Source: Peteryoungia ipomoeae (GTDB lineage Bacteria > Pseudomonadota > Alphaproteobacteria > Rhizobiales > Rhizobiaceae). From it: a DNA stretch of 64,000 nucleotides. Location of the stretch: contig NZ_STGV01000004.1 in NCBI RefSeq assembly GCF_004912165.1, forward strand, positions 372,001-436,000. Direction: 5' to 3'. Positions 1 to 12,292 of this stretch are shown piece after piece (position 1 is the first letter of the stretch; each line of letters opens with the position of its first letter). Below the pieces are notes generated by a model. It was not told the DNA's origin and did not search any database. It worked only from the letters and a program-made list of their open reading frames with translations. A program made the position numbers and the translations under genes.

Positions 1-963
<963 letters not shown>

Positions 964-992
964 CTCAGGCTCAAGCCAAGGACGGATAACGG

Positions 993-1871
993 ATGCCTTC
1001 ACTTAAGGATCTGAAAAACCGGATCGCCTCCGTCAAGGCGACGCAGAAAATCACCAAGGCGATGAAAATGGTCGCCGCGGCGAAGCTGCGTCGTGCTCAG
1101 GAAGCGGCCGAGGCTGCCCGCCCTTACTCGCAGCGCATGAGCGCCGTCCTGGCCAATATTGCCCAGGCTGTGGGTTCGGACGACAGCGCACCGCGCCTGA
1201 TGACCGGCACCGGCAAGGACGACGTGCATCTGCTCGTCGTCTGCACCGCCGAGCGTGGTCTCTGCGGCGGTTTCAATTCCTCGATTGCCCGTTTCGCCAG
1301 GGACCATGCGCGCAAGCTTTTGGCCCAGGGCAAGACGGTCAAGATCTTCTGCGTCGGCAAGAAGGGCTACGACAGCCTTCGCCGTGAGTTCGCCGGCCTG
1401 ATCGTCGAACGCATGGATCTTCGCGACGTCAAGCGTATTGGCTTCAGCAACGCAGATGCCATTGGCCGCAAGGTCATTGGCATGTTCGAGCGTGGCGAAT
1501 TCGATGTCTGCACGCTGTTCTATTCCGAGTTCAAGTCTGTGATCAGCCAGATCCCGACGGCCCAGCAGATCATCCCGGCCGCTCCGGCCGAGGCTGCTCC
1601 GCAGGCTGGTGCGGCGGCGCTCTACGAATACGAGCCCGACGCTTCGGCGATCCTTGAGGATCTGATCCCGCGCAACATCTCGGTTCAGATTTTCCGGGCT
1701 CTGCTCGAAAACGTCGCGGGTGAAATGGGCGCCAAGATGAGCGCCATGGACAACGCGACCCGCAATGCCGGTGAGATGATCAACAAGCTGACGCTTTCGT
1801 ACAACCGCCAGCGTCAGGCGCAGATCACCAAGGAACTCATTGAAATCATTTCGGGCGCGGAAGCGCTCTGA
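993..1871 (+). CDS. atpG: ATP synthase F1 subunit gamma
   Basis: The 292-aa product is the central rotor shaft that couples proton flow through Fo to rotation inside the alpha3beta3 head. The N-terminal coiled-coil helix has the typical start ([20 protein letters not shown], then [15 protein letters not shown]). The family motif [14 protein letters not shown] lies near residues 87-100. The C-terminal helix ([20 protein letters not shown]) is diagnostic. Length is normal for the family. An AAGGA site precedes the ATG, and the gene sits 29 bp after atpA and 24 bp before atpD, so it is cotranscribed. Confidence 0.98.
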   Translation: MPSLKDLKNRIASVKATQKITKAMKMVAAAKLRRAQEAAEAARPYSQRMSAVLANIAQAVGSDDSAPRLMTGTGKDDVHLLVVCTAERGLCGGFNSSIARFARDHARKLLAQGKTVKIFCVGKKGYDSLRREFAGLIVERMDLRDVKRIGFSNADAIGRKVIGMFERGEFDVCTLFYSEFKSVISQIPTAQQIIPAAPAEAAPQAGAAALYEYEPDASAILEDLIPRNISVQIFRALLENVAGEMGAKMSAMDNATRNAGEMINKLTLSYNRQRQAQITKELIEIISGAEAL

Positions 1872-1877
1872 GGTTAA

Positions 1878-3359
<1,482 letters not shown>

Positions 3360-3372
3360 GCAAACGGAATGT

Positions 3373-3398
3373 CGGCACGCGGGTTAAGCCGCGTGCCG
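3373..3398 (+). other. Perfect intercistronic hairpin between atpD and atpC
   Basis: Positions 3373-3382 pair with 3389-3398 over ten bases around a six-base loop (gttaag). No run of T follows, so it is not a canonical intrinsic terminator. In an mRNA it could protect the upstream 3' end or mark a processing site between the beta and epsilon cistrons. The structure is seen directly; its function is inference. Confidence 0.6.
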
Positions 3399-3428
3399 CT
3401 CCAATCTTCATCAGAGAAGTGAACGACC

Positions 3429-3836
3429 ATGGCTGACAATTTCAACTTTGAGCTCGTTTCGCCCGAGCGTCTTCTGCTCTCCGAACTGGTGAGCGAAGTC
3501 GTCATTCCGGCAACGGAAGGCGAAATGACCGTCATGGCCAATCATGCGCCGACCATGACGACGATCAAGCCGGGTGTGGTGACCGTGAAGCTCGCCTCGG
3601 GCCAGGTGAACAAGTATGTTGTCTTCGGCGGCTTCGCCGATGTGCTGCCGACAGGCTGCACGCTGCTTGCCGAATCCGCGGTTGCGCTGTCGGAAATTAC
3701 GCCGGATACGCTGACGAAGCGGATCGATGAAGCCCGCAAGGAGCTTGAAGGCGTCGAGCATCACGAACACCGGACGAAGCTCGAGCAGTATCTGTCGGAG
3801 CTTACCAACCTCAACGGAATTCTCGTCGCGGCCTGA
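3429..3836 (+). CDS. atpC: ATP synthase F1 subunit epsilon
   Basis: The 135-aa epsilon subunit links gamma to the c-ring and restrains ATP hydrolysis. The N-terminal beta-sandwich is clear: FELVSPERLLLSELVSEVVI, then PATEGEMTVMANHAP near residues 29-43. The C-terminal helical arm is present (EARKELEGVEHHEH). It is the last gene of the atp operon and is followed within 25 bp by a terminator. The ATG at 3429 follows AGAGAAGTGA. Confidence 0.97.
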   Translation: MADNFNFELVSPERLLLSELVSEVVIPATEGEMTVMANHAPTMTTIKPGVVTVKLASGQVNKYVVFGGFADVLPTGCTLLAESAVALSEITPDTLTKRIDEARKELEGVEHHEHRTKLEQYLSELTNLNGILVAA

Positions 3837-3860
3837 TATCCGGTCATGACTGTAGCGATT

Positions 3861-3889
3861 AAAGCCGGGCTCTTGGGTCCGGCTTTTTT
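3861..3889 (+). terminator. Rho-independent terminator of the atp operon
   Basis: The stem AAAGCCGG / CCGGCTTT with a short loop is followed by six T. It lies 24 bp after the atpC stop and 12 bp before the end of the convergent GMC oxidoreductase gene. It may work in both directions, although the T tract is weaker on the minus strand. Confidence 0.85.
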
Positions 3890-3901
3890 CATGCCACAAG
3901 G

Positions 3902-5521
3902 TCAGGAGCGTGCCGCATCCTCGAGGATCATCGCTGCTCCTTTCTCCGCGACCATCATTGTCGGTGCATTGATGTTACCGGCAGTGATGTTGGGAAAGAT
4001 CGACGCATCGACGATCCGCAATCCCGGAACGCCATGCACCCTAAGGCGGGCATCAACCACGCTTTTATCTGGGTGGGCGCCCATCGCGCAGGTGCCGCAC
4101 AGGTGATAGATCGAGCCACTGTTGCCTCGGAAGTAATCGAGCAGTTTGGCGTCGGTATCAGCGCGTTTCGAAGGCGAGACTTCCTCCGCTACCCAACCAT
4201 CAAGCGCCCGCGCATCCGCGATGCGGCGGACCAGCCGGCTTCCTTGCAAAACTTCCGCGATATCCCGCTCTGTCGAGAGGTAGTTTGGCTGGATGAGTGG
4301 TGCGTCTGAGGCATCGGGCGAAGCGATCGTCACGCTGCCCTTGCTCGTCGGCCGACAGGCATTGAAGGCGATCAGGAAGCCTGGATAGGGTTCCGGCGTC
4401 AGGCCAGCGCGCGGGTTGTCGGGGATGCGATAGGACAGCGGGTTGAAGTAGATTTGGATATTGGGCCGCGGTTCGTCGGGTGAGCCACGGAAGAAGCCGC
4501 CCGCCTGGTTGACACTCATGGCAAACGGCCCGCTTCGCTTCAAAAGCCACATCAAGCCGAAGCGTGCCTGTCCGATGAGGCTGCCAAAATCGCCGTTCAG
4601 CGTCGGTTTTTTCGAACGATAGTAGAAGCTTGCGCAGAGGTGGTCCTGCAGGTTCTGTCCGACGGTCGGCAGGTGCTTGCGGGTCTCGATGCCATGGGCA
4701 GCCAAAGTCGTGCCCTCGCCAAAGCCTGAAAGCTGCATCAGCTTGGGCGTATCGACGGCCCCTGCGGCGAGGATCACCTCGCGGCGCGCGGCGAAGCGCC
4801 TCACCTGACCATGCTGGACCACTTCTATGCCAGATACCCTCCCGTCCGTATCGAGCAGCAGCCGGCGGGCATGAGCTTCGCGCTCGATGCTCAGGTTTGC
4901 GCGTTTCAGTGCCGGGCGCAGATATTCTGTACTCGAATGAGAGCGTTGGCCGCGCCTCGTGTTGATGTCGTAGACACCAGCGCCCTCAATCGTTGCGCCG
5001 TTGAAATCGTCGTTCAGCGGCAGTCCGAGTTCGTCGCAAGCGTCGAGAAAGGCGTCGCTCAGCGGGTGCGTTCCGCCGCGCATCGGGGTCACATGGATTG
5101 GGCCGTCGCCGCCATGCCAGGGGCTCTCGCCCCGTGCATGCGTTTCCAGCCTGCGAAAATAGGGGAGCACGTCGCTAAAGCCCCAGCCAGGGTTTCCGGC
5201 GTCGCGCCAGTCGTCGAAATCCTGTTGCGCGCCGCGCACGAAGACCATGGCATTGATCGAGCCGGAGCCGCCCTGCACCTTGCCGCGCGGCGCATAGATC
5301 CGCCGCCCGCCGAGATTGGGCTCGGGCTCCGTGCGGTACATCCAGTTGACCTTGGGATTGTAATAGCTCCTGGCGTAGCCGACAGGGATCTTGAACCAGA
5401 AGGATTTGTCCTCTCCACCGGCTTCTATGAGCAGCACGGTATGGCGCCCGGTTTCGCTCAAGCGGCTGGCCACGATGCAGCCTGCCGAGCCTGCACCGAC
5501 CACGATAAAATCGAAGATCAT
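3902..5521 (-). CDS. GMC family FAD-dependent oxidoreductase (choline dehydrogenase-like)
   Basis: The 539-aa flavoprotein belongs to the glucose-methanol-choline family, which oxidises an alcohol with FAD and usually passes electrons to quinone or another acceptor. The N terminus has the FAD-binding GAGSAGC at residues 8-14 and an EAGG motif. The family segment ARSYYNPKVNWMYRTEPEPN and the GGSGSINAMVFVRG loop follow. The C-terminal part has YHLCGTCAMG and ASIFPNITAGNINAPTMM with the active-site region. It is 9 bp downstream of the dehydratase gene and most likely in one operon with it and the aldehyde dehydrogenase. The substrate is not predictable; the neighbours suggest a sugar acid or small alcohol rather than choline. 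Confidence 0.9.
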   Translation of the reverse strand: MIFDFIVVGAGSAGCIVASRLSETGRHTVLLIEAGGEDKSFWFKIPVGYARSYYNPKVNWMYRTEPEPNLGGRRIYAPRGKVQGGSGSINAMVFVRGAQQDFDDWRDAGNPGWGFSDVLPYFRRLETHARGESPWHGGDGPIHVTPMRGGTHPLSDAFLDACDELGLPLNDDFNGATIEGAGVYDINTRRGQRSHSSTEYLRPALKRANLSIEREAHARRLLLDTDGRVSGIEVVQHGQVRRFAARREVILAAGAVDTPKLMQLSGFGEGTTLAAHGIETRKHLPTVGQNLQDHLCASFYYRSKKPTLNGDFGSLIGQARFGLMWLLKRSGPFAMSVNQAGGFFRGSPDEPRPNIQIYFNPLSYRIPDNPRAGLTPEPYPGFLIAFNACRPTSKGSVTIASPDASDAPLIQPNYLSTERDIAEVLQGSRLVRRIADARALDGWVAEEVSPSKRADTDAKLLDYFRGNSGSIYHLCGTCAMGAHPDKSVVDARLRVHGVPGLRIVDASIFPNITAGNINAPTMMVAEKGAAMILEDAARS

Positions 5522-5530
5522 GGGAAAACC

Positions 5531-6748
5531 TCAGCCCTTGGCCGGTGCGAAAGCCTTCACGTCGGCAGGCTCTGCCGCCATCTGCAGGTGCAGCCGCTCG
5601 CCGGTGTAAGGCGTGTGCTTCGCGATCACATCGTGGTTCAGCTCGATGCCGAGACCCGGCTCGCGCGAGGGAATGAGATAGCCGTCGTCGAAGCCCAGCT
5701 TTGTCTTCAGCACCTCGGCATGGAAGCCACCGAAATCCATGATCGCTTCATGAATAAGGAAGTTCGGACACGTCGCCGCGAGCTGGATCGAAGCGGCTGC
5801 TCCGACCGGGCCGTTATAAAGGTGCGGCGCAATCTGTGCGTAGAAGGCCTCCGCCATCCCGGCGATCTTCTTCGCCTCCAGCAAACCGCCGACGCGGGCG
5901 ACATTCATCTGCAGGATGGAGGCCGAGCCAAGCTGCAATACTCTCTGGAATTCATATTTCGTCGTCAGCCGCTCGCCGGTCGAGACGGGGATCGATGTGG
6001 CACGCGCGACTTCCGCCATGGCCGCCTCCTGGCCGGGCGGCACCGGCTCCTCGAACCAGAGCGGATCGTATTTCTCCAGGCGCTTGGCGAGCCGGATTGC
6101 GGAAGACGGCACCATCTGGCCATGCGTGCCGAAGAGGATGTCGGCACGATTGCCGATCGCATCGCGGATCTTCTGGCAGAACTCCTCGCAGCGATCCATG
6201 ACGGGAAGCGATAGCTGGTGACCAGAATAGTTGGTGTAGGGGCCGGCAGGATCGAATTTCAACGCCGTGAAGCCTGCCTCGACCATGCGGATCGCTTCTT
6301 CGGCGGCAAGATCGGGATCATTGTAGTCGTATTCGCCGGCTGCGTTCTTCGGGTAGAGATAAGTGTAGGCGCGCAGCCTGTCATGAACCGTGCCGCCGAG
6401 CAGGTCGGCCACTGGCCGCCCCGCTGCCTTGCCGATGATGTCCCAGCAGGCGATTTCGAGACCGGAGATGATCCCAACCATGGTCGGGTCCGGTCGCTGG
6501 GTAAAGCCGCTCGAATAGGCCGCGCGCCAGAAGCGCTCGATCTGGTGCGGGTCGTGGCCCTCGAGATAGCGGGCGAAGACATCTTCAACGAGGACAGCGA
6601 TCCCGGAAGGGTGGAAGGCGGTCGAATAGATTTCGCCAATGCCTGTCACGCCACAGGCGGTCTGGAGTTCGACGAAGATCCAGTACATGCCACCAATGTG
6701 TGGTGCGGGCGTTGCGACAACATGTGTCTTGAGCGAAGCGATTTTCAT
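5531..6748 (-). CDS. Mandelate racemase/muconate lactonizing enzyme family protein (putative sugar-acid dehydratase)
   Basis: This 405-aa protein of the enolase superfamily has the capping domain first and the barrel after about residue 125. The start at 6748 was chosen because AAGGGG lies just upstream and it avoids the overlap with the upstream gene that the longer frame would make. Visible barrel landmarks are Lys164 (ALKFDPAG), the FEEPVPP motif with Glu234, TGER with Glu259 and a possible base His309 in APHLYNG. The strand that usually carries the first metal-ligand Asp (as in DFHGR of galactonate dehydratase) reads FGTHG here, with Gly207 at the expected Asp position. A dehydratase role on an acid sugar is inferred from family and from the AldA-like neighbour. 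Confidence 0.82.
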   Translation of the reverse strand: MKIASLKTHVVATPAPHIGGMYWIFVELQTACGVTGIGEIYSTAFHPSGIAVLVEDVFARYLEGHDPHQIERFWRAAYSSGFTQRPDPTMVGIISGLEIACWDIIGKAAGRPVADLLGGTVHDRLRAYTYLYPKNAAGEYDYNDPDLAAEEAIRMVEAGFTALKFDPAGPYTNYSGHQLSLPVMDRCEEFCQKIRDAIGNRADILFGTHGQMVPSSAIRLAKRLEKYDPLWFEEPVPPGQEAAMAEVARATSIPVSTGERLTTKYEFQRVLQLGSASILQMNVARVGGLLEAKKIAGMAEAFYAQIAPHLYNGPVGAAASIQLAATCPNFLIHEAIMDFGGFHAEVLKTKLGFDDGYLIPSREPGLGIELNHDVIAKHTPYTGERLHLQMAAEPADVKAFAPAKG

Positions 6749-6773
6749 GGATGCCCCTTGGTGCTGCGCAAAA

Positions 6774-8198
6774 TCAATGTTTGAGGATGACGAGGCGGGT
6801 CTGTGTGAATTCCAGCATGCCGTGTTTGCCGTCATCGCCGCCAAGACCGGAACGTTTCCAGCCGGCGTGGTAGCCCTGATAGGGATCGGCGGGGAAACGG
6901 TTGACGTAGAGTTCGCCCGCCTCGATCTCGTTCGCGGCCTTCATCACCTTGCGGTAGTTCTCGGTGAAGACCACCGAGGCGAGACCGAACTGATGGTCGC
7001 TCGCCATGGCGAGCGCCTCATCGAAATCGGTGTAGGGCATCACCGCGAGAACCGGTCCGAAGACCTCCTCCTGCACGATCTCCATGTCCTGGCGGCAAGC
7101 GGAGAGCAGTGTCGGCGGATAGAAATAACCGTCGCCTGACGGCAGATAACCGCCGGCCTCAAGCGTCGCGCCATCGGCAACGGCGCGTTCGACCATGTGG
7201 TGTACCTTCAGCCTCGCATGGGCGGACGCCAGTGGCCCCATGCGATCGGGATGGGCCGCTCGATCGCCGAAATGGCGGGTTTCGAAGGCGGCCTTCAGTT
7301 TCTCAAGCAGGGTGCCGTGCACCGAAGCATGGACATAGAGCCGTTCCACCGAGGTGCAGACCTGGCCACAATGGGCCGTCTTCGCGGCAAGTACGCTCTT
7401 CGTCACCACATCAAGGTCGGCATCCGGTTCAACGATGACGGGTGTCTTGCCGCCAAGCTCCAGCGAGGGCTTCGCGATGTTAGTGCGGCAATAGCCCAGC
7501 ACGGTCTGGCCGGCAGCAACGCTGCCAGTCAGCGTGATCATGCCGATGGCGCTTCGGGTGCACATGACCTCGGCCACCTCGTGGCTCATGGTTATGATGT
7601 TGACGAGGCCGGCGGGCAGGCCGGCTTCGGCAATGCACTCGGCAAAGACGAAGGCGGATGTCGGCGTGGTGTTGCTCGGACGCACGACCACGGCGTTGCC
7701 GGCAATCAGCGCCGGCGCGATCTTGCGTACCAGTGTATAGATCGGGAAATTGAAGGGGATCAGGCAGGCCACCACGCCGATCGCCGTACGCTTCAGCATC
7801 AGCGTTTCATCGGGCGTATCGCTCTCGATCAGCTCGCCTTCGATGCGCCTGGCCCATTCCGCATGATAGCGCATCAGTTCGACGCCGTAGATCGCCTCGC
7901 CTGTTGCGTCGGCGAGGCTTTTTCCCGATTCTTTCGCGAGCGCTTCGCCGATGCGTTCAGCGTTCCTTTCGATGATGTCGGCAAGCTTGCGCAGCGCGTT
8001 GCCGCGTTCAATCGCCGGCAATCTGCCCCAGCCACGCTGCGCGCGCTTGGCGGCGTCAACCGCATGCGTGACATCCGCCTCGGCGGCTGCTGGAACCTGC
8101 GCAAAGACTTTGCCCGTTGACGGATTGCGGACGTCGATACTCGGCCGGTTCTGGGTGTCGACAAAGGCGCCGTCGATGAAAAGGCGAAACGCGTCCAT
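6774..8198 (-). CDS. Aldehyde dehydrogenase, AldA (lactaldehyde/glycolaldehyde)-like
   Basis: The 474-aa NAD(P)-dependent aldehyde dehydrogenase has the length and flavour of E. coli AldA. The catalytic Cys281 lies in CGQVCTSVERLYVH, the general base Glu247 in LELGGK, the oxyanion Asn150 in PFNFP and the nucleotide-binding GSVAAGQ near 225-231. It would oxidise an aldehyde such as lactaldehyde or glycolaldehyde formed in sugar-acid breakdown. It is the first gene of a three-gene leftward cluster with the dehydratase 25 bp downstream and the GMC oxidoreductase after it. Confidence 0.9.
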   Translation of the reverse strand: MDAFRLFIDGAFVDTQNRPSIDVRNPSTGKVFAQVPAAAEADVTHAVDAAKRAQRGWGRLPAIERGNALRKLADIIERNAERIGEALAKESGKSLADATGEAIYGVELMRYHAEWARRIEGELIESDTPDETLMLKRTAIGVVACLIPFNFPIYTLVRKIAPALIAGNAVVVRPSNTTPTSAFVFAECIAEAGLPAGLVNIITMSHEVAEVMCTRSAIGMITLTGSVAAGQTVLGYCRTNIAKPSLELGGKTPVIVEPDADLDVVTKSVLAAKTAHCGQVCTSVERLYVHASVHGTLLEKLKAAFETRHFGDRAAHPDRMGPLASAHARLKVHHMVERAVADGATLEAGGYLPSGDGYFYPPTLLSACRQDMEIVQEEVFGPVLAVMPYTDFDEALAMASDHQFGLASVVFTENYRKVMKAANEIEAGELYVNRFPADPYQGYHAGWKRSGLGGDDGKHGMLEFTQTRLVILKH

Positions 8199-8302
8199 GG
8201 GGTCGAGGCTCCGTAATGCACTTAGAGCCTTGAAGTTGAACGCCTTACCGCATCTGTTGCAAACGAGGTTTTATCGGGTGAACCATTCCAAAAGCGAATG
8301 CT

Positions 8303-9214
8303 TCAGCTCGGTGCTGCGTTCGATTCCCCGATCTGCTCGTCGAGCCAGATCTTGAAGCGATCGACATGAGGTGAGGTGGCGCGGTCGGTACGGGTGACCA
8401 GCCAGTAGGACTCATGGCCTTCGACTTCGACGTCCAGAACTTGCATCAGGCGCCCTTCGCGCATCAGCGGCGCCACCATAACCTGATCGGCGACGGCGAG
8501 GCCCAGCCCGTTGCAGGCCGCCTCGATGACGAGATCGAGCAGATCGAATTCCAGACCGCCCGAAGTGTCGTGTGATCCGTAGCCCGCCGCATCCAGCCAG
8601 CGCTGCCAGGTGAGATAGCGTCGATCGGCAGCCGCCAAGACATGGAGAAGCTTGAAACGGGCGAGGTCGAAAGCGTCGCCCGCAGGCATATCGGTGAGCA
8701 GTTGCGGCGCGCAGACGGCAATATGCCGTTCGGTAAACAGCCGTTCGGATCGAAGGCCTGGCCACTCACCGTCACCGAACCGGATGGCGCAATCGAGCAT
8801 GCCGCGTTCCGCCAGCCGGTCGTTCGGTTCCGTCGTCATGCTGAGATCGATGTCGGGCAGGACTGTTCGCAATTCCGCCAGTCGGGGCATCAGCCAGCGC
8901 TTGGCAAAAGTCGGAGGCGCATTGATGCGCAGCCGTTTGAGATTGCCTTTTTCCCGAATATTGCGCAACGTGGCTTCTACATCGTGGAATGCCTGCTGCA
9001 AGGCGCTCAAGAGCTCGGCACCCGAAGGCGTCAGGTCAAGATGGTGATGGCGGCGGATCACCAGCTGCTCGCCCAGCTGATCTTCCAGATTGCGAACTTG
9101 TCGGCTGACGGCGCTCTGCGTGAGGTTCAGCAGTTCCCCAGCCCGTGTAAAGCTGCGCGTCTGGCCTACGACCTCAAAGACTTTCATGGCGGAGAGCGCC
9201 GGCAGCCGTCGCAT
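8303..9214 (-). CDS. LysR family transcriptional regulator (GcvA-like)
   Basis: The 303-aa product has an N-terminal winged helix (LPALSAMKVFEVVGQTRSFT, then AGELLNLTQSAVSRQVRNLE) and a substrate-binding effector domain from about residue 90. This start pattern is typical of the GcvA-like subgroup. The ATG at 9214 was preferred to a frame 40 residues longer because GAGAGG lies five bases upstream and the family starts at this point. It lies 104 bp upstream of the aldehyde dehydrogenase on the same strand and divergent from the lactate dehydrogenase gene. It probably controls one or both; the inducer is unknown. Confidence 0.88.
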   Translation of the reverse strand: MRRLPALSAMKVFEVVGQTRSFTRAGELLNLTQSAVSRQVRNLEDQLGEQLVIRRHHHLDLTPSGAELLSALQQAFHDVEATLRNIREKGNLKRLRINAPPTFAKRWLMPRLAELRTVLPDIDLSMTTEPNDRLAERGMLDCAIRFGDGEWPGLRSERLFTERHIAVCAPQLLTDMPAGDAFDLARFKLLHVLAAADRRYLTWQRWLDAAGYGSHDTSGGLEFDLLDLVIEAACNGLGLAVADQVMVAPLMREGRLMQVLDVEVEGHESYWLVTRTDRATSPHVDRFKIWLDEQIGESNAAPS

Positions 9215-9307
9215 GGAACCTCTCGTCGGGGAGTGCTGGTCTTCACGGAAGGGCAATATTGCCGTCAGTTGTGGCGGAATGCCACCAATAATGCTCGCTA
9301 ATTGTAA

Positions 9308-10721
<1,414 letters not shown>

Positions 10722-10748
10722 TCCGGGCCGGCGGCCGTTGGACATGCC

Positions 10749-11684
10749 ATGATCGACAAACTCGAATTCTTCATCGTGCTCGCCCGCGAACAGCATTTCG
10801 GTCGTGCCGCAGAAGAATGCGGTGTCACTCAGCCGACCTTGTCTGCTGCCATTCAGCAGTTAGAGTCGCAGCTCGGTGTCAGTCTAGTCGTTCGCGGATC
10901 ACGCTTTCATGGACTGACTCCGGAAGGTCAGCGCGTCCTCGAATGGGCGCGCCGGATTGTTGGCGATACCCGCACCATGCGCGAGGAAATGCGCGCAACC
11001 CGGCGTGGTCTGGCAGGCCATATCCGCTTGGCTGCCATTCCGACAGCGCTTGCCATGGTCCGCAAGCTGACGGAGCCTTTTCAGAAGCGGCATCCGAATG
11101 TCACATTCTCGGTACTGTCGCGCACCTCGCTGCAGGTTTTGAGCCTTCTTGAAAATCTCGAGATCGATGCGGGCATCACCTATCTCGACAACGAACCACT
11201 GGGCCGCGTGACGACCGTGCCGCTCAATTCCGAACGTTATCATCTGATTACAGCGGCCGGAACGCCGCTTTCAGACCGCGATGTCGTCACGTGGCGTGAT
11301 GTCTCGGGTCTTCGGCTTTGTCTATTGACCGCCGACATGCAAAATCGTCGTATTATCAATAAACATATGCAGGAAGCCGGTGTTGAGGTGTCTCCGACGC
11401 TGGAATCCAATTCGATGATTGTTTTGTTCTCGCATATCCGAACCGGCCAGTGGGCCTCGATCATGCCGCGAAATGTCGCGGAATCCTTTGGATTTTCTGA
11501 GCAAATACGGATGATTCCGATATCTGAGCCCGATGCCTCGCATCTTGTCGGATTGGTCGCCACGCACCGGGAGCCGCATACGCCGCTCGTCTCAGCATTG
11601 CTGCATGAGGCACGGATGCTCGTTAAAGCAGAGGCCTTTGATAGAAATTATCTATTGAGCGACGATTTCCCGATATTGACCTGA
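10749..11684 (+). CDS. LysR family regulator, probable activator of the formate dehydrogenase operon
   Basis: The 311-aa LysR regulator has helix-turn-helix residues in HFGRAAEECGVTQPTLSAAI and a LysR effector domain after residue 90. It begins 27 bp after the ArsR gene and ends 128 bp before fdsG on the same strand, a place where fds operons of alpha- and betaproteobacteria often carry a LysR gene (FdsR). The ribosome binding site is weak. A role in formate-responsive control of fds is inferred from position alone. Confidence 0.85.
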   Translation: MIDKLEFFIVLAREQHFGRAAEECGVTQPTLSAAIQQLESQLGVSLVVRGSRFHGLTPEGQRVLEWARRIVGDTRTMREEMRATRRGLAGHIRLAAIPTALAMVRKLTEPFQKRHPNVTFSVLSRTSLQVLSLLENLEIDAGITYLDNEPLGRVTTVPLNSERYHLITAAGTPLSDRDVVTWRDVSGLRLCLLTADMQNRRIINKHMQEAGVEVSPTLESNSMIVLFSHIRTGQWASIMPRNVAESFGFSEQIRMIPISEPDASHLVGLVATHREPHTPLVSALLHEARMLVKAEAFDRNYLLSDDFPILT

Positions 11685-11812
11685 GCCCGTCGTGGCAGCC
11701 ATCCTTCGCAAAAGGCAATTTCGAATTCCACCGTTGAGGATCTCGAAGCTGGCCTGCCATGCCGGATTGCACATTCGCGGCCCCTGCATGGTCGATTGGG
11801 AGGACATATTCT

Positions 11813-12292
11813 ATGAATATCCGCGCTGTCGTTTCGCAGGAAACGGCCCGAATTTCCGAAATTATTGATCACTGTCGTCAGATGGAGGGGCCGATGCTGC
11901 CGATCCTCCATGAGATCCAGGCAGAATTCGGTTACATCCCGGAAGAGGCGAAGCAGATCATCGCCACGGCCCTCAATTTGTCGCGCGCGGAAGTGCATGG
12001 CGTCGTTACCTTCTATCATGATTTCCGCGCCAAGCCTGCCGGTCGGCATGTGTTGAAACTCTGTCGCGCCGAGGCCTGTCAGTCCATGGGCGCCGAACCA
12101 CTGGCGGATCGCGTCAGGCAGATCCTGGGCATCGACTGGCATGAAACGACGGCTGATGGTGCGATCACGCTGGAGCCGGTCTTCTGTCTCGGTCTTTGTG
12201 CCCAGGCGCCGGCTGCGATGCTGGACGGCGATCTGCACGCGAGGCTTGACGAGCACTGTCTTGGCGAAATTCTCGCGGAGGCGCGCGCATGA
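11813..12292 (+). CDS. fdsG: NAD-dependent formate dehydrogenase, gamma subunit (NuoE-like)
   Basis: The 159-aa subunit resembles NuoE of complex I and binds one [2Fe-2S] cluster through Cys84, Cys89, Cys125 and Cys129 (LCRAEAC and CLGLC). It relays electrons between FdsA clusters and FMN in FdsB. The ATG at 11813 was chosen for GGGAGGA eight bases upstream; the longer frame adds 18 unrelated residues. It overlaps fdsB by 4 bp (ATGA) and opens the fds operon. Confidence 0.93.
   Translation: MNIRAVVSQETARISEIIDHCRQMEGPMLPILHEIQAEFGYIPEEAKQIIATALNLSRAEVHGVVTFYHDFRAKPAGRHVLKLCRAEACQSMGAEPLADRVRQILGIDWHETTADGAITLEPVFCLGLCAQAPAAMLDGDLHARLDEHCLGEILAEARA

Noticed and set aside
4811..6214. 467-codon plus-strand frame across the GMC and dehydratase genes
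   Set aside because: It overlaps two supported minus-strand genes and has no protein-family likeness.
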